Source of the DNA: Myxococcales bacterium
Lineage (GTDB): Bacteria > Myxococcota_A > Bradymonadia > UBA7976 > UBA1532
DNA: 64,000 bases
Direction: 5' to 3'
Assembly (NCBI GenBank): GCA_020633465.1
Contig: JACKDN010000007.1
Coordinates: 124,001-188,000, forward strand
The translations under genes were made by a program, and so were the position numbers. This document shows, in pieces, positions 24,974 to 33,563 of this stretch. Position 1 is the first letter of the stretch; each line of letters begins with the position of its first letter. The notes under the pieces are model-generated. The model did no database searches, was not told where the DNA came from, and was given only the letters and a program-made list of their open reading frames with translations.

Positions 24974-25483
24974 ATGCGCTGGTGGTTTCTCGACCGAATC
25001 GATGCCCTCACCTCGGGTGAGACGGCCCGCGGCCGCAAAGGCTGCGCGGGCAGCGAGGACTACTTCGCCGATCACTTCCCGGGCTTCCCGGTGGTGCCCG
25101 GCGTCGTCCAGATCGAGGCGCTCGCGCAGCTCTCGGGGAAGCTGGTCGAGGTGACGGTCTACGACACCGACCGGCGCTGGGTGTGGCCCATCCTCAGCAT
25201 GGTGCGCAAGGCGAAGTTCCGCCGCTTCGTGCGCCCGGGCGACACGCTGGTGCTGCACAGCAAGCTGCTCGAGATCCGCCAGGAGTCGGCCATCTGCCGG
25301 GTGCACGGCGAGGTCGACGGCGCGAAGACCATCGACGCCGAGCTGCTGTTCGTCTTCTCGCCCGAGGGGCTCGACGGCGACGAGGCGCAGGCCAAGCTCG
25401 AGCGCCTCGAGCGCGAGAACCTGAAGATCCTCTGGCCGGGCTACGCCGACTGGGCCCGCGCGCACACCCCCGAGGCCCCATGA
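24974..25483 (+). CDS. FabZ-like 3-hydroxyacyl dehydratase
   Basis: A 169-residue hotdog-fold dehydratase expected to convert 3-hydroxyacyl thioesters to trans-2-enoyl thioesters. FabZ-type catalytic residues are present: His34 in YFADHFPGFPVVPG and Glu48 in VQIEALAQ. A C-terminal extension (DEAQAKLERLERENLKILWPGY) goes beyond typical FabZ. ATG at 24974. It overlaps the following ketosynthase by four bases and opens the coupled series of condensation and reduction genes, so it probably serves this dedicated pathway. A housekeeping fabZ would be expected near lpx genes but is not seen there. Confidence 0.87.
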   Translation: MRWWFLDRIDALTSGETARGRKGCAGSEDYFADHFPGFPVVPGVVQIEALAQLSGKLVEVTVYDTDRRWVWPILSMVRKAKFRRFVRPGDTLVLHSKLLEIRQESAICRVHGEVDGAKTIDAELLFVFSPEGLDGDEAQAKLERLERENLKILWPGYADWARAHTPEAP

Positions 25484-26733
25484 GCCGGACGCGCGTGGTC
25501 ATCACCGGCATGGGCTGCGTCACCCCCCTCGGGGCCGACGTCGCGGCCACCTGGGCCGGCCTGGTGGCCGGCAAGAACGCCATCGGCCCCATTCAGCGCT
25601 TCGACCCGACCGGCTTCCCGACGTCCTTCGCCGCCGAGGTGCACGACTACCGGCCGCCGCGCCTCGAGGGGCGCTTCGCGCGCTGGTGCGACGACAAGAG
25701 CCGCTTCGCGCTGGCCGCCGCCGAGGAGGCCCTGGGCGACGCCGGGCTCGACCTGACGCAGGTGGACCGCACGCGCGTGGGCGTCAGCATCGGCGCCGAG
25801 GTCAGCCGGCCGGACCTGCCGACGCTGGCCGAGCGCGCGCAGGCCCTCGCGACGCTGTCCCCCAACGAGGCCTACGAGTCCATCCCGCCGCGCGACTTCG
25901 TCGTGATGTCGGCCTTCTTCCCGGCGACGGCGATGGCCTACACCCACGGCCTGATGGGCCCCAACCTGACCACCAGCACCGCCTGCACCAGCAGCGCCCA
26001 GAGCGTCGCCGACGCCCTGCGCATCCTGCGCCGCGGCGACGCCGACGTGATGCTGGCCGGCGGGGCCGACCGCCTCGTCGAGGAGTTGATGGTCATGGGC
26101 TTCGGCCTGCTGGGCGCCCTGTCCACGCGCAACGACGATCCCGCCCACGCCTGCCGCCCCTTCGACCGCACGCGCGACGGCTTCGTCCTCGGCGAGGGCG
26201 CCGGCATGCTGGTGCTCGAGACGCTCGAGCACGCGAAGGCCCGCGGCGCCCGCGTCCACGCCGAGCTGTTGGGCTACGGCTGCTCGGCCAACGCCTGGCG
26301 CATCACCGACAGCCCGCCCGACGGCCGCGGCGCGCGCGCGTCGATGAAGGCGGCCCTCGACGACGCCGGCCTCGGCGCCGACGCCGTCGACTACATCAAC
26401 GCGCACGGCACCAGCACGCAGCAGAACGACACCAGCGAGTCGGCCGGCATCCACGCGGTGTTCGGTGATCGCCGCGTCCCCGTGTCGTCGACGAAGTCGA
26501 TGATGGGCCACCTGGTCGCCGCCTGCGGGGCCGTCGAGCTGATCGCCTGCGTCAAGGCGATCCAGACCGGCATCCTGCCGCCCACCATCAACCACGAGTT
26601 CCCCGATCCGACCTGCGACCTCGACTGCGTGCCCAACGAGGCGCGCCCCGCGAAGGTCGAGCACGCGCTGACCAACGCCTTCGGCTTCGGCGGCAGCAAC
26701 GGCAGCCTGGTGGTCGGGCGGTTCGCCCCGTGA
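25480..26733 (+). CDS. Beta-ketoacyl-ACP synthase, FabF type, complete (KS1)
   Basis: A 417-residue condensing enzyme with all three catalytic residues: Cys169 in STACTSSAQ, His309 in NAHGTST and His344 in MMGHLVAACG. It should carry out decarboxylative condensation of malonyl-ACP with an acyl primer. Length and the ending NAFGFGGSNGSLVVG are typical of FabF. The ATG start overlaps the dehydratase stop, and the end overlaps the next gene, which starts GTG at 26730. It is the first of four consecutive ketosynthase domains and, with KS2C, one of the two that look catalytically competent. Confidence 0.92.
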   Translation: MSRTRVVITGMGCVTPLGADVAATWAGLVAGKNAIGPIQRFDPTGFPTSFAAEVHDYRPPRLEGRFARWCDDKSRFALAAAEEALGDAGLDLTQVDRTRVGVSIGAEVSRPDLPTLAERAQALATLSPNEAYESIPPRDFVVMSAFFPATAMAYTHGLMGPNLTTSTACTSSAQSVADALRILRRGDADVMLAGGADRLVEELMVMGFGLLGALSTRNDDPAHACRPFDRTRDGFVLGEGAGMLVLETLEHAKARGARVHAELLGYGCSANAWRITDSPPDGRGARASMKAALDDAGLGADAVDYINAHGTSTQQNDTSESAGIHAVFGDRRVPVSSTKSMMGHLVAACGAVELIACVKAIQTGILPPTINHEFPDPTCDLDCVPNEARPAKVEHALTNAFGFGGSNGSLVVGRFAP

Positions 26734-28934
26734 CGCCCATCGCCGTCACCGGCGTGGGCCTCGTCTGTCCGGCGGGGGTGGGCCTCGAGGCGGCGCTCGC
26801 GCGCCTGGCCGAGGGCCCGCTCGAGCCGACGGTGCCGGACGGCGACGAGGGCGCGGGCGTGCCCGAACCCCGCACCCTGTGCGTGCCCGCCGACTTCAAG
26901 GCGCGCGACTGGCTGACCCGCAAGAAGGACCTCAAGCTGATGGCCCGCCCCAACCAGCTGGCCGTCGCGGCGGCCCGGCTGGCGGTGCGGGACGCCGGCC
27001 TCGGGGACGCCGACCTGACCGACGCGGGCCTCTACCTGGGCGTCGGGCGCGAGCCGGGCAGCGTCGACGACGTCCTGCCCGCGGTCGCGCACAGCCTGGT
27101 CGACGGCGCCCTGTCGCTCGACCAGCTCGTCGCGCAGGGCATGGGGTGGATGAACCCCCTGTCGTCGCTCAAGACGCTGCCCAACATGAGCGTCGCCCAC
27201 GTCAGCATCAACCTGGGCATCATGGGACCGTCCCAGGCCCTGTGCGCGGGGCCGTCGGCCGGGTCGGACGCCCTGGCCGAGGGCGCGCGCGCCCTGCTCG
27301 AGGGCCGCGCCGACGTCGTGCTGGCCGGCGCAGCCGACGCCCGCGTGTCCTTCGGCGATCGCGTGTCGGCCGCGCGCGAGGGCGTCGAGGGCCCGGTCGG
27401 CGAGGCCGCCGTCGTCCTGCTGCTCGAGCGCCTGCCCGACGCCCAGGCGCGCGGCGCCCGCGTCCATGCCTTCGTCGAGCTCGACGCCCCCACCGCCCCG
27501 GCCCCCGCGCGCCTGTTCGGCGACTGCGGCGCCGCCACCGACATGGCCCCCGCGGTCGTCGCCGTCGCGCGCGGCGAGGACGTGACCGTCGGCGGCGTCC
27601 GCCTGCGCCCGCCGGCCGCGCGGCCCGGCGCCCCGGCCGTCCACGTGCGCGCGCCCGATCTCGCCGTCGCCATCACCGGCGTCGGCCTGGCCACGCCCCT
27701 CGGCAGCCGCTTCGACGCCTTCCGCGACGCCCTGCTGGCCGGCCGCTCGGCCGTGGCGCCCATCCGCGCCTTCGACGCCACCGGCTTCCCGGTGCGCAAC
27801 GCCTGCGAGGTGCCCGACTTCGATCCGGCCGCCCGCCTGCCCGCCGACCTGTACGCGGCCGTGCGCGGCCAGGACGACCGCAAGACCGAGCTGGCCCTCG
27901 CCGCCGCCGTCGACGCCCTCGCCGACCACGGCGCGGTCGACGCCGGCGCCGGCGTCGTCTTCGGCACCGGCCTGTCCAGCGTCAGCCTCGCCGAGCTGGC
28001 CCAGGACCTGGTGCCCTTCGTCACCGCCGACCACCGCTTCGACTACGCGGCCTTCGGCGCGCGCCCGACCCCGAAGGACGCCCAGGCGCCCGCGCGCCAC
28101 ACCGTCGATCGCGTGCTGCCCCTGCTGGCCGCCCACGCCGGCCTCGGCGGCCCGCGCCACGGCCACTTCTCGGCCTGCGCCGCCGGCACCGCCGCGATCG
28201 GCCACGCCCTCGATCTGGTCCGCCGCGGCGCCGCCCCGATGGTGCTCGCGGGCGGCGGCGACTCGATGGTGCACCCCTTCGGCCTGCTGCCCTTCATCCT
28301 GCTCGGCGCCACCAGCCCCCAGGTCGACCCGGCGCGCGCCGGCCGCCCCTTCGACCAGGCCCGCGACGGCTTCGTCATGGGCGAGGGCGCCGCCTTCTTC
28401 GTCCTCGAGCCCCTGCACGCCGCCCGCGCCGCCGGCCGCCGCGTCTACGCCGTCGTCCGCGGCTGGGGCTGCAGCACCGACGCCCACAACGTCACCGCGC
28501 CCCACCCCGAGGGCGCGGGCGCCGAGCGCGCCATGCGCGCGGCCCTCGCCGACGCCGGCCTCGACCCGGCGGCCGTCGACTACATCAACGCCCACGGCAC
28601 CGGCACGCCGCTCAACGACGGCATCGAGGCCGCGGCCATCCGCCGCGTCTTCGGCGCGAAGGCCCCGCCGGTCAGCAGCAGCAAGGCCCAGGTCGGCCAC
28701 GCGATCGCCGCCGCCGGCGCCGTCGAGCTGCTCGCCTGCCTGGCCGCCTTCGACGGCGGCCGCCTGCCGCCCACGGCGCACCTGGCCGACCTGGATCCCG
28801 CCGTCGATCTCGACATCGTCGGCCCCGAGGGCCGCGCGGGCACGCCGCGGATCATCCTCAGCAACTCCTTCGGCTTCGGCGGGCAGAACGCCTGCCTCGC
28901 CCTGGCCCACCCCGACCTCGAGGCCGCCCGATGA
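26730..28934 (+). CDS. Fused double ketosynthase: degenerate N-half plus complete KS (KS2)
   Basis: 734 residues in two parts. Residues about 1-320 are a shortened ketosynthase lacking the active Cys: Pro in LCAGPSAGSDAL aligns with it. They also lack the C-terminal half that would carry both catalytic His. A segment FKARDWLTRKKDLKLM is shared with KS3. Residues about 325-734 form a full-length ketosynthase with Cys in FSACAAGTAA, His in NAHGTGT and His in VGHAIAAAGAVE. The layout resembles a chain-length-factor-like half joined to a catalytic half in one chain. Start GTG (GTGA overlap), end ATGA overlap. The pairing role is inference. Confidence 0.88.
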   Translation: MTPIAVTGVGLVCPAGVGLEAALARLAEGPLEPTVPDGDEGAGVPEPRTLCVPADFKARDWLTRKKDLKLMARPNQLAVAAARLAVRDAGLGDADLTDAGLYLGVGREPGSVDDVLPAVAHSLVDGALSLDQLVAQGMGWMNPLSSLKTLPNMSVAHVSINLGIMGPSQALCAGPSAGSDALAEGARALLEGRADVVLAGAADARVSFGDRVSAAREGVEGPVGEAAVVLLLERLPDAQARGARVHAFVELDAPTAPAPARLFGDCGAATDMAPAVVAVARGEDVTVGGVRLRPPAARPGAPAVHVRAPDLAVAITGVGLATPLGSRFDAFRDALLAGRSAVAPIRAFDATGFPVRNACEVPDFDPAARLPADLYAAVRGQDDRKTELALAAAVDALADHGAVDAGAGVVFGTGLSSVSLAELAQDLVPFVTADHRFDYAAFGARPTPKDAQAPARHTVDRVLPLLAAHAGLGGPRHGHFSACAAGTAAIGHALDLVRRGAAPMVLAGGGDSMVHPFGLLPFILLGATSPQVDPARAGRPFDQARDGFVMGEGAAFFVLEPLHAARAAGRRVYAVVRGWGCSTDAHNVTAPHPEGAGAERAMRAALADAGLDPAAVDYINAHGTGTPLNDGIEAAAIRRVFGAKAPPVSSSKAQVGHAIAAAGAVELLACLAAFDGGRLPPTAHLADLDPAVDLDIVGPEGRAGTPRIILSNSFGFGGQNACLALAHPDLEAAR

Positions 28935-30199
28935 AGCTCGACGTCGCCATCACCGGCACCGGCGTCTGCGCGCCCCTCGGCCACAGCGCCGACGAACTGC
29001 TCGCGGCCCTGCTGGCCGGGCGCTCGGGCGTCGCCCCGGTGACCGCGTTCGATCCCTCGCCCTTCCCCTGCCGCGTCGCGGCCCGGGTCACCGCCTTCAA
29101 GGCGCGCGACTGGGTGTCGAACCGCAAGAACCTGAAGCTGATGTCGGACGCCGTGCGCTTCGGCCTCGCCGCCGTCAAGCGCGCCCACGCGCAGGCGGGG
29201 CTGCCCGAGGTGCCCACCGATCCCGAGCGCCTCGGCATGTTCGTCGGCGCCGGCACCGCCTTCGGTGACACCACCGATCTGGCCCCGGCCCTCGAGCGCG
29301 GCTTCGCCGACGGCCGCCCCTTCGACGCCGCCGCCTTCGCCACCGAGGGCATGCACCTCATCAACCCGCTCTGGCTGCTCAAGGGCCTCAGCAACAACGT
29401 CCTCGGCTTCGCCACCGCCGATCTCGACGCGCGCGGCATCAACCAGAACTACTGCAACTCGGCGGCGGGCGGCCTGCAGGCCGTCGGCGAGGCCGCCTGG
29501 GCCATCGCCGAGGGCAAGGCCGACCTCATGATCGCCGGCGGCGCCGACTCGGCGGTCGATCCGGCCCACTTCACCGGCTTCGGTCGGCTGCAGATGCTCA
29601 CCGAGGCCGCCGACGCCGACGGCGTGCGCCCCTTCGACGAGGCCCACGACGGCTTCGCGCCGGGCGAGGGCGCCGCGTTCTTCGTGCTCGAGACCCCCGA
29701 GCACGCCCGCGCCCGCGGCCAGCGCATCCTGGCCCGCATCGTCGGCTACGGCACCGCCTGCAGCGCGCACGAGCTGCCCACCGGCGTGCCCGACGGCATC
29801 GCCCGCGCCGCCCAGGTGGCCCTCGGCCGCGCGGGCTGGGATCCCCGCGAGGTCGACGTCGTCTACGCCCACGGCAACGGCACGGCCGCCTACGACCGCA
29901 ACGAGGCGGCCGCCTGGCACATGGTGTTCGGCGACACGACGCCGCCGATCACCACCAACAAGGCCAACATCGGCCACGCCATCGCCGCCAGCGGGCCGCT
30001 CTCGCTCGCCTGCGCCGTCGCCATCGGCGCGCGCGGCGCCATCCCGCACGTGCGCAACCTCGAGACGGTCGCCCGCGACTGCCGCGGCCTCGACCTGGTC
30101 GTCGGCGTCCCGCGCGCGGTGCCCGTGCGCCGCGCCCTGGTACACTGCGCGGGTCTCGGCGCGCAGACCGCCGTCATCGCCCTGGAGTTCGACCCATGA
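28931..30199 (+). CDS. Ketosynthase homologue with Cys replaced by Ala (KS3, CLF/decarboxylase-like)
   Basis: 422 residues with ketosynthase fold throughout. At the nucleophile position the sequence reads YCNSAAGGLQAVGEA. Counting from the conserved AGGAD strand, Ala occupies the place of the catalytic Cys, with a non-aligned Cys three residues earlier. Both His motifs (VYAHGNGT, NIGHAIAASG) and the Lys before the second are kept. Ketosynthases with this pattern act as chain-length factors or as malonyl-ACP decarboxylases in other systems; which applies here is unknown. It shares FKARDW..RKNLKLM with the N-half of KS2, so the two are probably paralogues. Start and stop overlap neighbours by four bases. 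Confidence 0.87.
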   Translation: MKLDVAITGTGVCAPLGHSADELLAALLAGRSGVAPVTAFDPSPFPCRVAARVTAFKARDWVSNRKNLKLMSDAVRFGLAAVKRAHAQAGLPEVPTDPERLGMFVGAGTAFGDTTDLAPALERGFADGRPFDAAAFATEGMHLINPLWLLKGLSNNVLGFATADLDARGINQNYCNSAAGGLQAVGEAAWAIAEGKADLMIAGGADSAVDPAHFTGFGRLQMLTEAADADGVRPFDEAHDGFAPGEGAAFFVLETPEHARARGQRILARIVGYGTACSAHELPTGVPDGIARAAQVALGRAGWDPREVDVVYAHGNGTAAYDRNEAAAWHMVFGDTTPPITTNKANIGHAIAASGPLSLACAVAIGARGAIPHVRNLETVARDCRGLDLVVGVPRAVPVRRALVHCAGLGAQTAVIALEFDP

Positions 30200-30927
30200 T
30201 CGCGCTCGTCACCGGCGGCAACCGCGGCATCGGCCGCGCCATCGCCGAACGCCTGGCCGCCGACCACGCCGCCTCGGTGCTGGTGGTCTACCGCAGCCGC
30301 GCCGACGAGGCCGAGGCCGCCAAGGCCGCCATCGAGGCCGCCGGGGGCAAGGCCGCCCTGCACCAGGCCGACGTCGCCGATCCCGAGGCCGGCGCCGCCG
30401 CCGTGAAGGCCTGCGTCGACACCTTCGGCCGCATCGACGTGCTGGTGAACAACGCCGGCGTCACCCGCGACGGCCTGGTGCTGCAGATGAGCGACGACGA
30501 CTGGGACGCCGTGCTGCGCACCAACCTCGACGGCGCCTTCCGCCTGGCCCGCGCCGCCGCCCGCCCGATGCTGCTGCAGAAGCACGGCCGCATCATCAAC
30601 CTGTCCAGCGTCTCGGCCGGCCGCCCCAACCGCGGCCAGGCCAACTACGCCGCCAGCAAGGGCGGCCTCGAGGCCTTCACCCGCGCCCTCGCCGTCGAGC
30701 TGGCCCGCAAGAAGGTCACCGTCAACGCGGTGGCCCCCGGCGTCATCGAGACCGAGATGAGCGCCCGCGTCCGCGAGCACGCCGAGGCCGAGATCAAGAA
30801 CAGCATCCCCATGCGCCGCATCGGCCAGCCCGCCGAGGTGGCCGCCCTGGTCAGCTTCCTGGCCGGCGACGACGCGGCGTACATCACGGGGCAGGTCATC
30901 GGCGTCGACGGTGGCGTCGGTCTGTGA
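30196..30927 (+). CDS. 3-oxoacyl-ACP reductase, FabG type
   Basis: A 243-residue short-chain dehydrogenase/reductase. It has the Rossmann motif TGGNRGIG, NNAGVTRDG, catalytic Ser in INLSSVSA, Tyr/Lys in YAASKGG, and the FabG-like end ITGQVIGVDGGVGL. It is expected to reduce 3-oxoacyl thioesters with NADPH, following the ketosynthases. The ATGA overlap with KS3 shows it belongs to the same coupled set. Because the set has its own dehydratase and ketosynthases, this is probably a pathway-specific rather than housekeeping copy. Confidence 0.9.
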   Translation: MIALVTGGNRGIGRAIAERLAADHAASVLVVYRSRADEAEAAKAAIEAAGGKAALHQADVADPEAGAAAVKACVDTFGRIDVLVNNAGVTRDGLVLQMSDDDWDAVLRTNLDGAFRLARAAARPMLLQKHGRIINLSSVSAGRPNRGQANYAASKGGLEAFTRALAVELARKKVTVNAVAPGVIETEMSARVREHAEAEIKNSIPMRRIGQPAEVAALVSFLAGDDAAYITGQVIGVDGGVGL

Positions 30928-32890
30928 GCCAGCCTTGAAGCCGAAGACGCCCGGCGCCGCGCGCTGGCCGCACCTGTTCCAGCCCCTCCGCCTCGGCCCG
31001 CTCGAGCTGCCCAACCGCATCGTCATGCCGGGCATGGATCCCTCGCTGGCCGACACGGACGGCTTCGTCACCGACGCCATGGTGCGCCACTACGCCGATC
31101 GCGCCGCCGGCGGCGCCGGCCTGCTGGTCACCGGCAACATCGCCTGCGATCCCGGCGGGCGGGTCAGCCCGTTCATGCCGCTGATCAGCGACGACGCCTT
31201 CGTGCCCGGCCTGCGCCGCGTGGCCGACGCCGTGCACGCGGCCGGCGGCCGCCTCTTCGTCCAGGTCAGCCACGCCGGGCGCCAGACGTTGGCCGAGTTC
31301 GCCGGCGGCGAGACCGTCTCGGCCAGCGACCTCCCCTGCCCCGTCATGCGCTCGCGCCCGCGCCCGCTCGAGGACGCCGAGATCCTCGCCCTGGCCGATC
31401 GCTTCGCCGAAGGCGCGGCGCGCGCGCAGGCCGCCGGCGCCGACGGGGTCGAGTTCCACATGGCGCACGGCTACCTCGTGTGCCAGTTCCTCAGCCCGTA
31501 CAGCAACGTGCGCGACGACCGCTGGGGCGGCGACGTGGACGGCCGCGCCCGCTTCGCCGTCGAGATCGTCCGCCGCACCCGCGCCGCCGTCGGCCCCGAC
31601 TTCCCGATCCAGTGCCGGCTGAGCGCCGACGAGAAGGTCGAGGGCGGCATCACCCCGCCCCTGGCCATCGAGTACGCGCGCCGCCTGGTCGAGGCCGGCG
31701 CCACCTCGCTCTCGATCAGCGCCTGCAACTACGAGAGCTACCGCTACAACATGCCCAGCTACTACCTGCCGACCGCCACCTACGCGCCCCTGGCGCGCGC
31801 GGTGCGGCAGGCCCTGGGCGGCGCGGTGCCGATCATCGCCGTGGGCCGCATCGCCGACGGCGACACCGCCGAGCGCGTGCTGGCCGCCGGCGACGCCGAC
31901 CTCGTCGCGATGGGCCGCGCGCTCATCGCCGATCCCGACCTGCCTTACCACCTCGCCGCCGGCGCCCCCGAGGCCGTGCGCCCCTGCGTCGCCTGTAACC
32001 GCTGCGCGGAGGCGATCACCCGCGGTCCGCTGCGCTGCCTGGTGAACCCCGAGGCGGGGCTGGGGCCCGACGCGCTCGCGCCCGCCGCCCACCCCGCCGA
32101 GGTGCTGGTGGTCGGCGGCGGCCCGGCCGGCGTCACCGCCGCCGTCGAGGCCGCGCGCCGGGGCCACCGCGTCCGCCTCGTCGAAGCCGGCGACCGCCTC
32201 GGCGGCAAGGCCCACGCCAGCGCCGCGCCCCCCGAGAAGGAGGCCTTCGGCCGCTACGCCGCCTGGCTGGCGAACCAGGCCGCCGCCGCGGGCGTCGACG
32301 TCCAGCTCGGCCGACGGCTGACGACGGACGCGATCGCCGCCGATCCCGCCGACCACGTGCTGCTGGCGGTCGGCGCCGAGCCCAACGCGCCGCCCGGCGT
32401 CCCCGGCCTGGCCGACCACGCCGCCGTGCTGCACCCCGAAGAGGCCCTGGCCGACACCACGCCCCGCCGCCACGTGCTGGTGTTGGGCGGCGGCCCCGAG
32501 GGCTGCGAGGTGGCCGACGCCCTCGCCCATCGGCCCGAGCGTCCCGACGTGAGCGTCGTCGAGCTGCGCCGCAAGGTCGGCCTGGGCCTCGCCACCAGCG
32601 TCCGCGCCCTGCTCGAAGAGCGCCTCGTCGACGCGGGCGTCGCGCTGCACACGGGCCGGACGGTGTCCTCGCTCGACGCCGAGGGCGTGACGCTGGCCGA
32701 CCGGCGCGGCCGCCCGAAAGAGACGCTGCCCGCCGCGGACCTCGTCGTCGTCGCCATCGGCGTCCACCCCGCCGACGGCTGGGACGCCCTCGCCGACGAC
32801 CCCCGGGTGCAGCGCATCGGCGACAGCGACCGCCCGGCCACCATCCTCGAGGCCGTCGCCGCCGGCTGGCGCGCCGGCCGCCACCTCTGA
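30911..32890 (+). CDS. NADH:flavin oxidoreductase / 2,4-dienoyl-CoA reductase-like (FadH type)
   Basis: About 659 residues with FadH-like order. An old-yellow-enzyme TIM barrel spans about 20-350 (LFQPLRLGPLELPNRIVMPGM, QVSHAGRQ, HMAHGYLVCQFLSPYSN). A cysteine cluster CVACNRC...CLVNPEAG follows at about 360-380. A C-terminal FAD/NAD(P) module has EVLVVGGGPAGVTAA and a second dinucleotide motif HVLVLGGGPEGCEV. The cluster spacing (Cys-x2-Cys-x2-Cys) differs slightly from classic FadH. It could reduce enoyl or dienoyl intermediates of the ketosynthase pathway. GTG at 30911 overlaps fabG by 17 bases; TTG at 30935 is an alternative start. Confidence 0.85.
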   Translation: MASVCEPALKPKTPGAARWPHLFQPLRLGPLELPNRIVMPGMDPSLADTDGFVTDAMVRHYADRAAGGAGLLVTGNIACDPGGRVSPFMPLISDDAFVPGLRRVADAVHAAGGRLFVQVSHAGRQTLAEFAGGETVSASDLPCPVMRSRPRPLEDAEILALADRFAEGAARAQAAGADGVEFHMAHGYLVCQFLSPYSNVRDDRWGGDVDGRARFAVEIVRRTRAAVGPDFPIQCRLSADEKVEGGITPPLAIEYARRLVEAGATSLSISACNYESYRYNMPSYYLPTATYAPLARAVRQALGGAVPIIAVGRIADGDTAERVLAAGDADLVAMGRALIADPDLPYHLAAGAPEAVRPCVACNRCAEAITRGPLRCLVNPEAGLGPDALAPAAHPAEVLVVGGGPAGVTAAVEAARRGHRVRLVEAGDRLGGKAHASAAPPEKEAFGRYAAWLANQAAAAGVDVQLGRRLTTDAIAADPADHVLLAVGAEPNAPPGVPGLADHAAVLHPEEALADTTPRRHVLVLGGGPEGCEVADALAHRPERPDVSVVELRRKVGLGLATSVRALLEERLVDAGVALHTGRTVSSLDAEGVTLADRRGRPKETLPAADLVVVAIGVHPADGWDALADDPRVQRIGDSDRPATILEAVAAGWRAGRHL

Positions 32891-32987
32891 CCCTGCGCGT
32901 TTACCCCGCCGTCGCCGAGTCCTTGCCCGCGATCCGGCCCTGTGCCACGATGCGCCACGAACCCGCACGACCGATGGAGGGAAGGCC

Positions 32988-33425
32988 GTGAGCCTGTCTG
33001 CGGACGACGCCCTGCGGATCCTGGAACGACGCTACGACTACGTCTCGGCCCGGGTCATCCTCAAAGACGCCGCCGCGCACGCCGGCGTGAACGCCAAGGG
33101 TCCCTTCGACGCCGATCAGCTGGCCGACGCCGTGCTGGCCATCGGTGATCGGGTCGACGGCGTCGCCGAGGCCCTGCGCGGCGCCGGCGGCAAGGGCGGC
33201 AAGAAGCCCGCGCCGAAGGCGGCGGCCGAGCCCGAGCCGACCCCCGAGCCCGAGCCGGCCCCCGAGGCCGCGCCCGAGCCCGCCCCGGAGCCCGAGCCCG
33301 CGCCGGAGGAGGCCAGCGACGAGGGCGACGACGGGGACGACGGCGACGAGGGCGACGACGACGGGGACGGTGAGGGGGACGGCGGCGACGGCAAGCCCAC
33401 CCGCCGCCGGCGCCGACGCAAGTAA
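32988..33425 (+). CDS. Small protein with acidic Pro/Glu tail and Arg-rich C-terminus, unknown
   Basis: 145 residues, GTG start with GGAGGGAAGG close upstream. Residues 1-65 form a short helical domain (DDALRILERRYDYVSARVILKDAAAHAGV). Then come a Lys/Ala linker, Pro-Glu-Pro repeats, a stretch of Asp/Glu/Gly and a terminal KPTRRRRRRK. No family was recognised. The alternating charges suggest a disordered nucleic-acid or ribosome-associated protein, but this is a guess. A strong terminator follows. Confidence 0.65.
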   Translation: MSLSADDALRILERRYDYVSARVILKDAAAHAGVNAKGPFDADQLADAVLAIGDRVDGVAEALRGAGGKGGKKPAPKAAAEPEPTPEPEPAPEAAPEPAPEPEPAPEEASDEGDDGDDGDEGDDDGDGEGDGGDGKPTRRRRRRK

Positions 33426-33456
33426 GCGCCGCGCCCCTCGGCCCCGAAAGACAGTC

Positions 33457-33489
33457 AGGCCCGCCCTCGATCCGAAGGCGGGCCTTTTA
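33457..33489 (+). terminator. Rho-independent terminator
   Basis: Arms AGGCCCGCC (33457-33465) and GGCGGGCCT (33477-33485) are followed by TTTTA. It ends the plus-strand gene stopping at 33425. Confidence 0.85.
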
Positions 33490-33513
33490 CTTTCGGGCGG
33501 CCTCCCCCAAACG

Positions 33514-33542
33514 AAAAGAGCCCGCCGGGTGGGCGGGCTCTT
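33514..33542 (-). terminator. Rho-independent terminator of rpoZ
   Basis: Arms AAGAGCCCGCC (33516-33526) and GGCGGGCTCTT (33532-33542), with CTTTTCGTTT on the minus strand after the stem. It lies 22 bases past the rpoZ stop and is back to back with the preceding terminator. Confidence 0.85.
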
Positions 33543-33563
33543 CGCGAGGCGGACGGGCGCTGC

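Noticed and set aside
25480..30927. Housekeeping fab operon
   Set aside because: fabD, fabH and acpP are missing and two of the four ketosynthase domains are degenerate, so a dedicated pathway is more likely.
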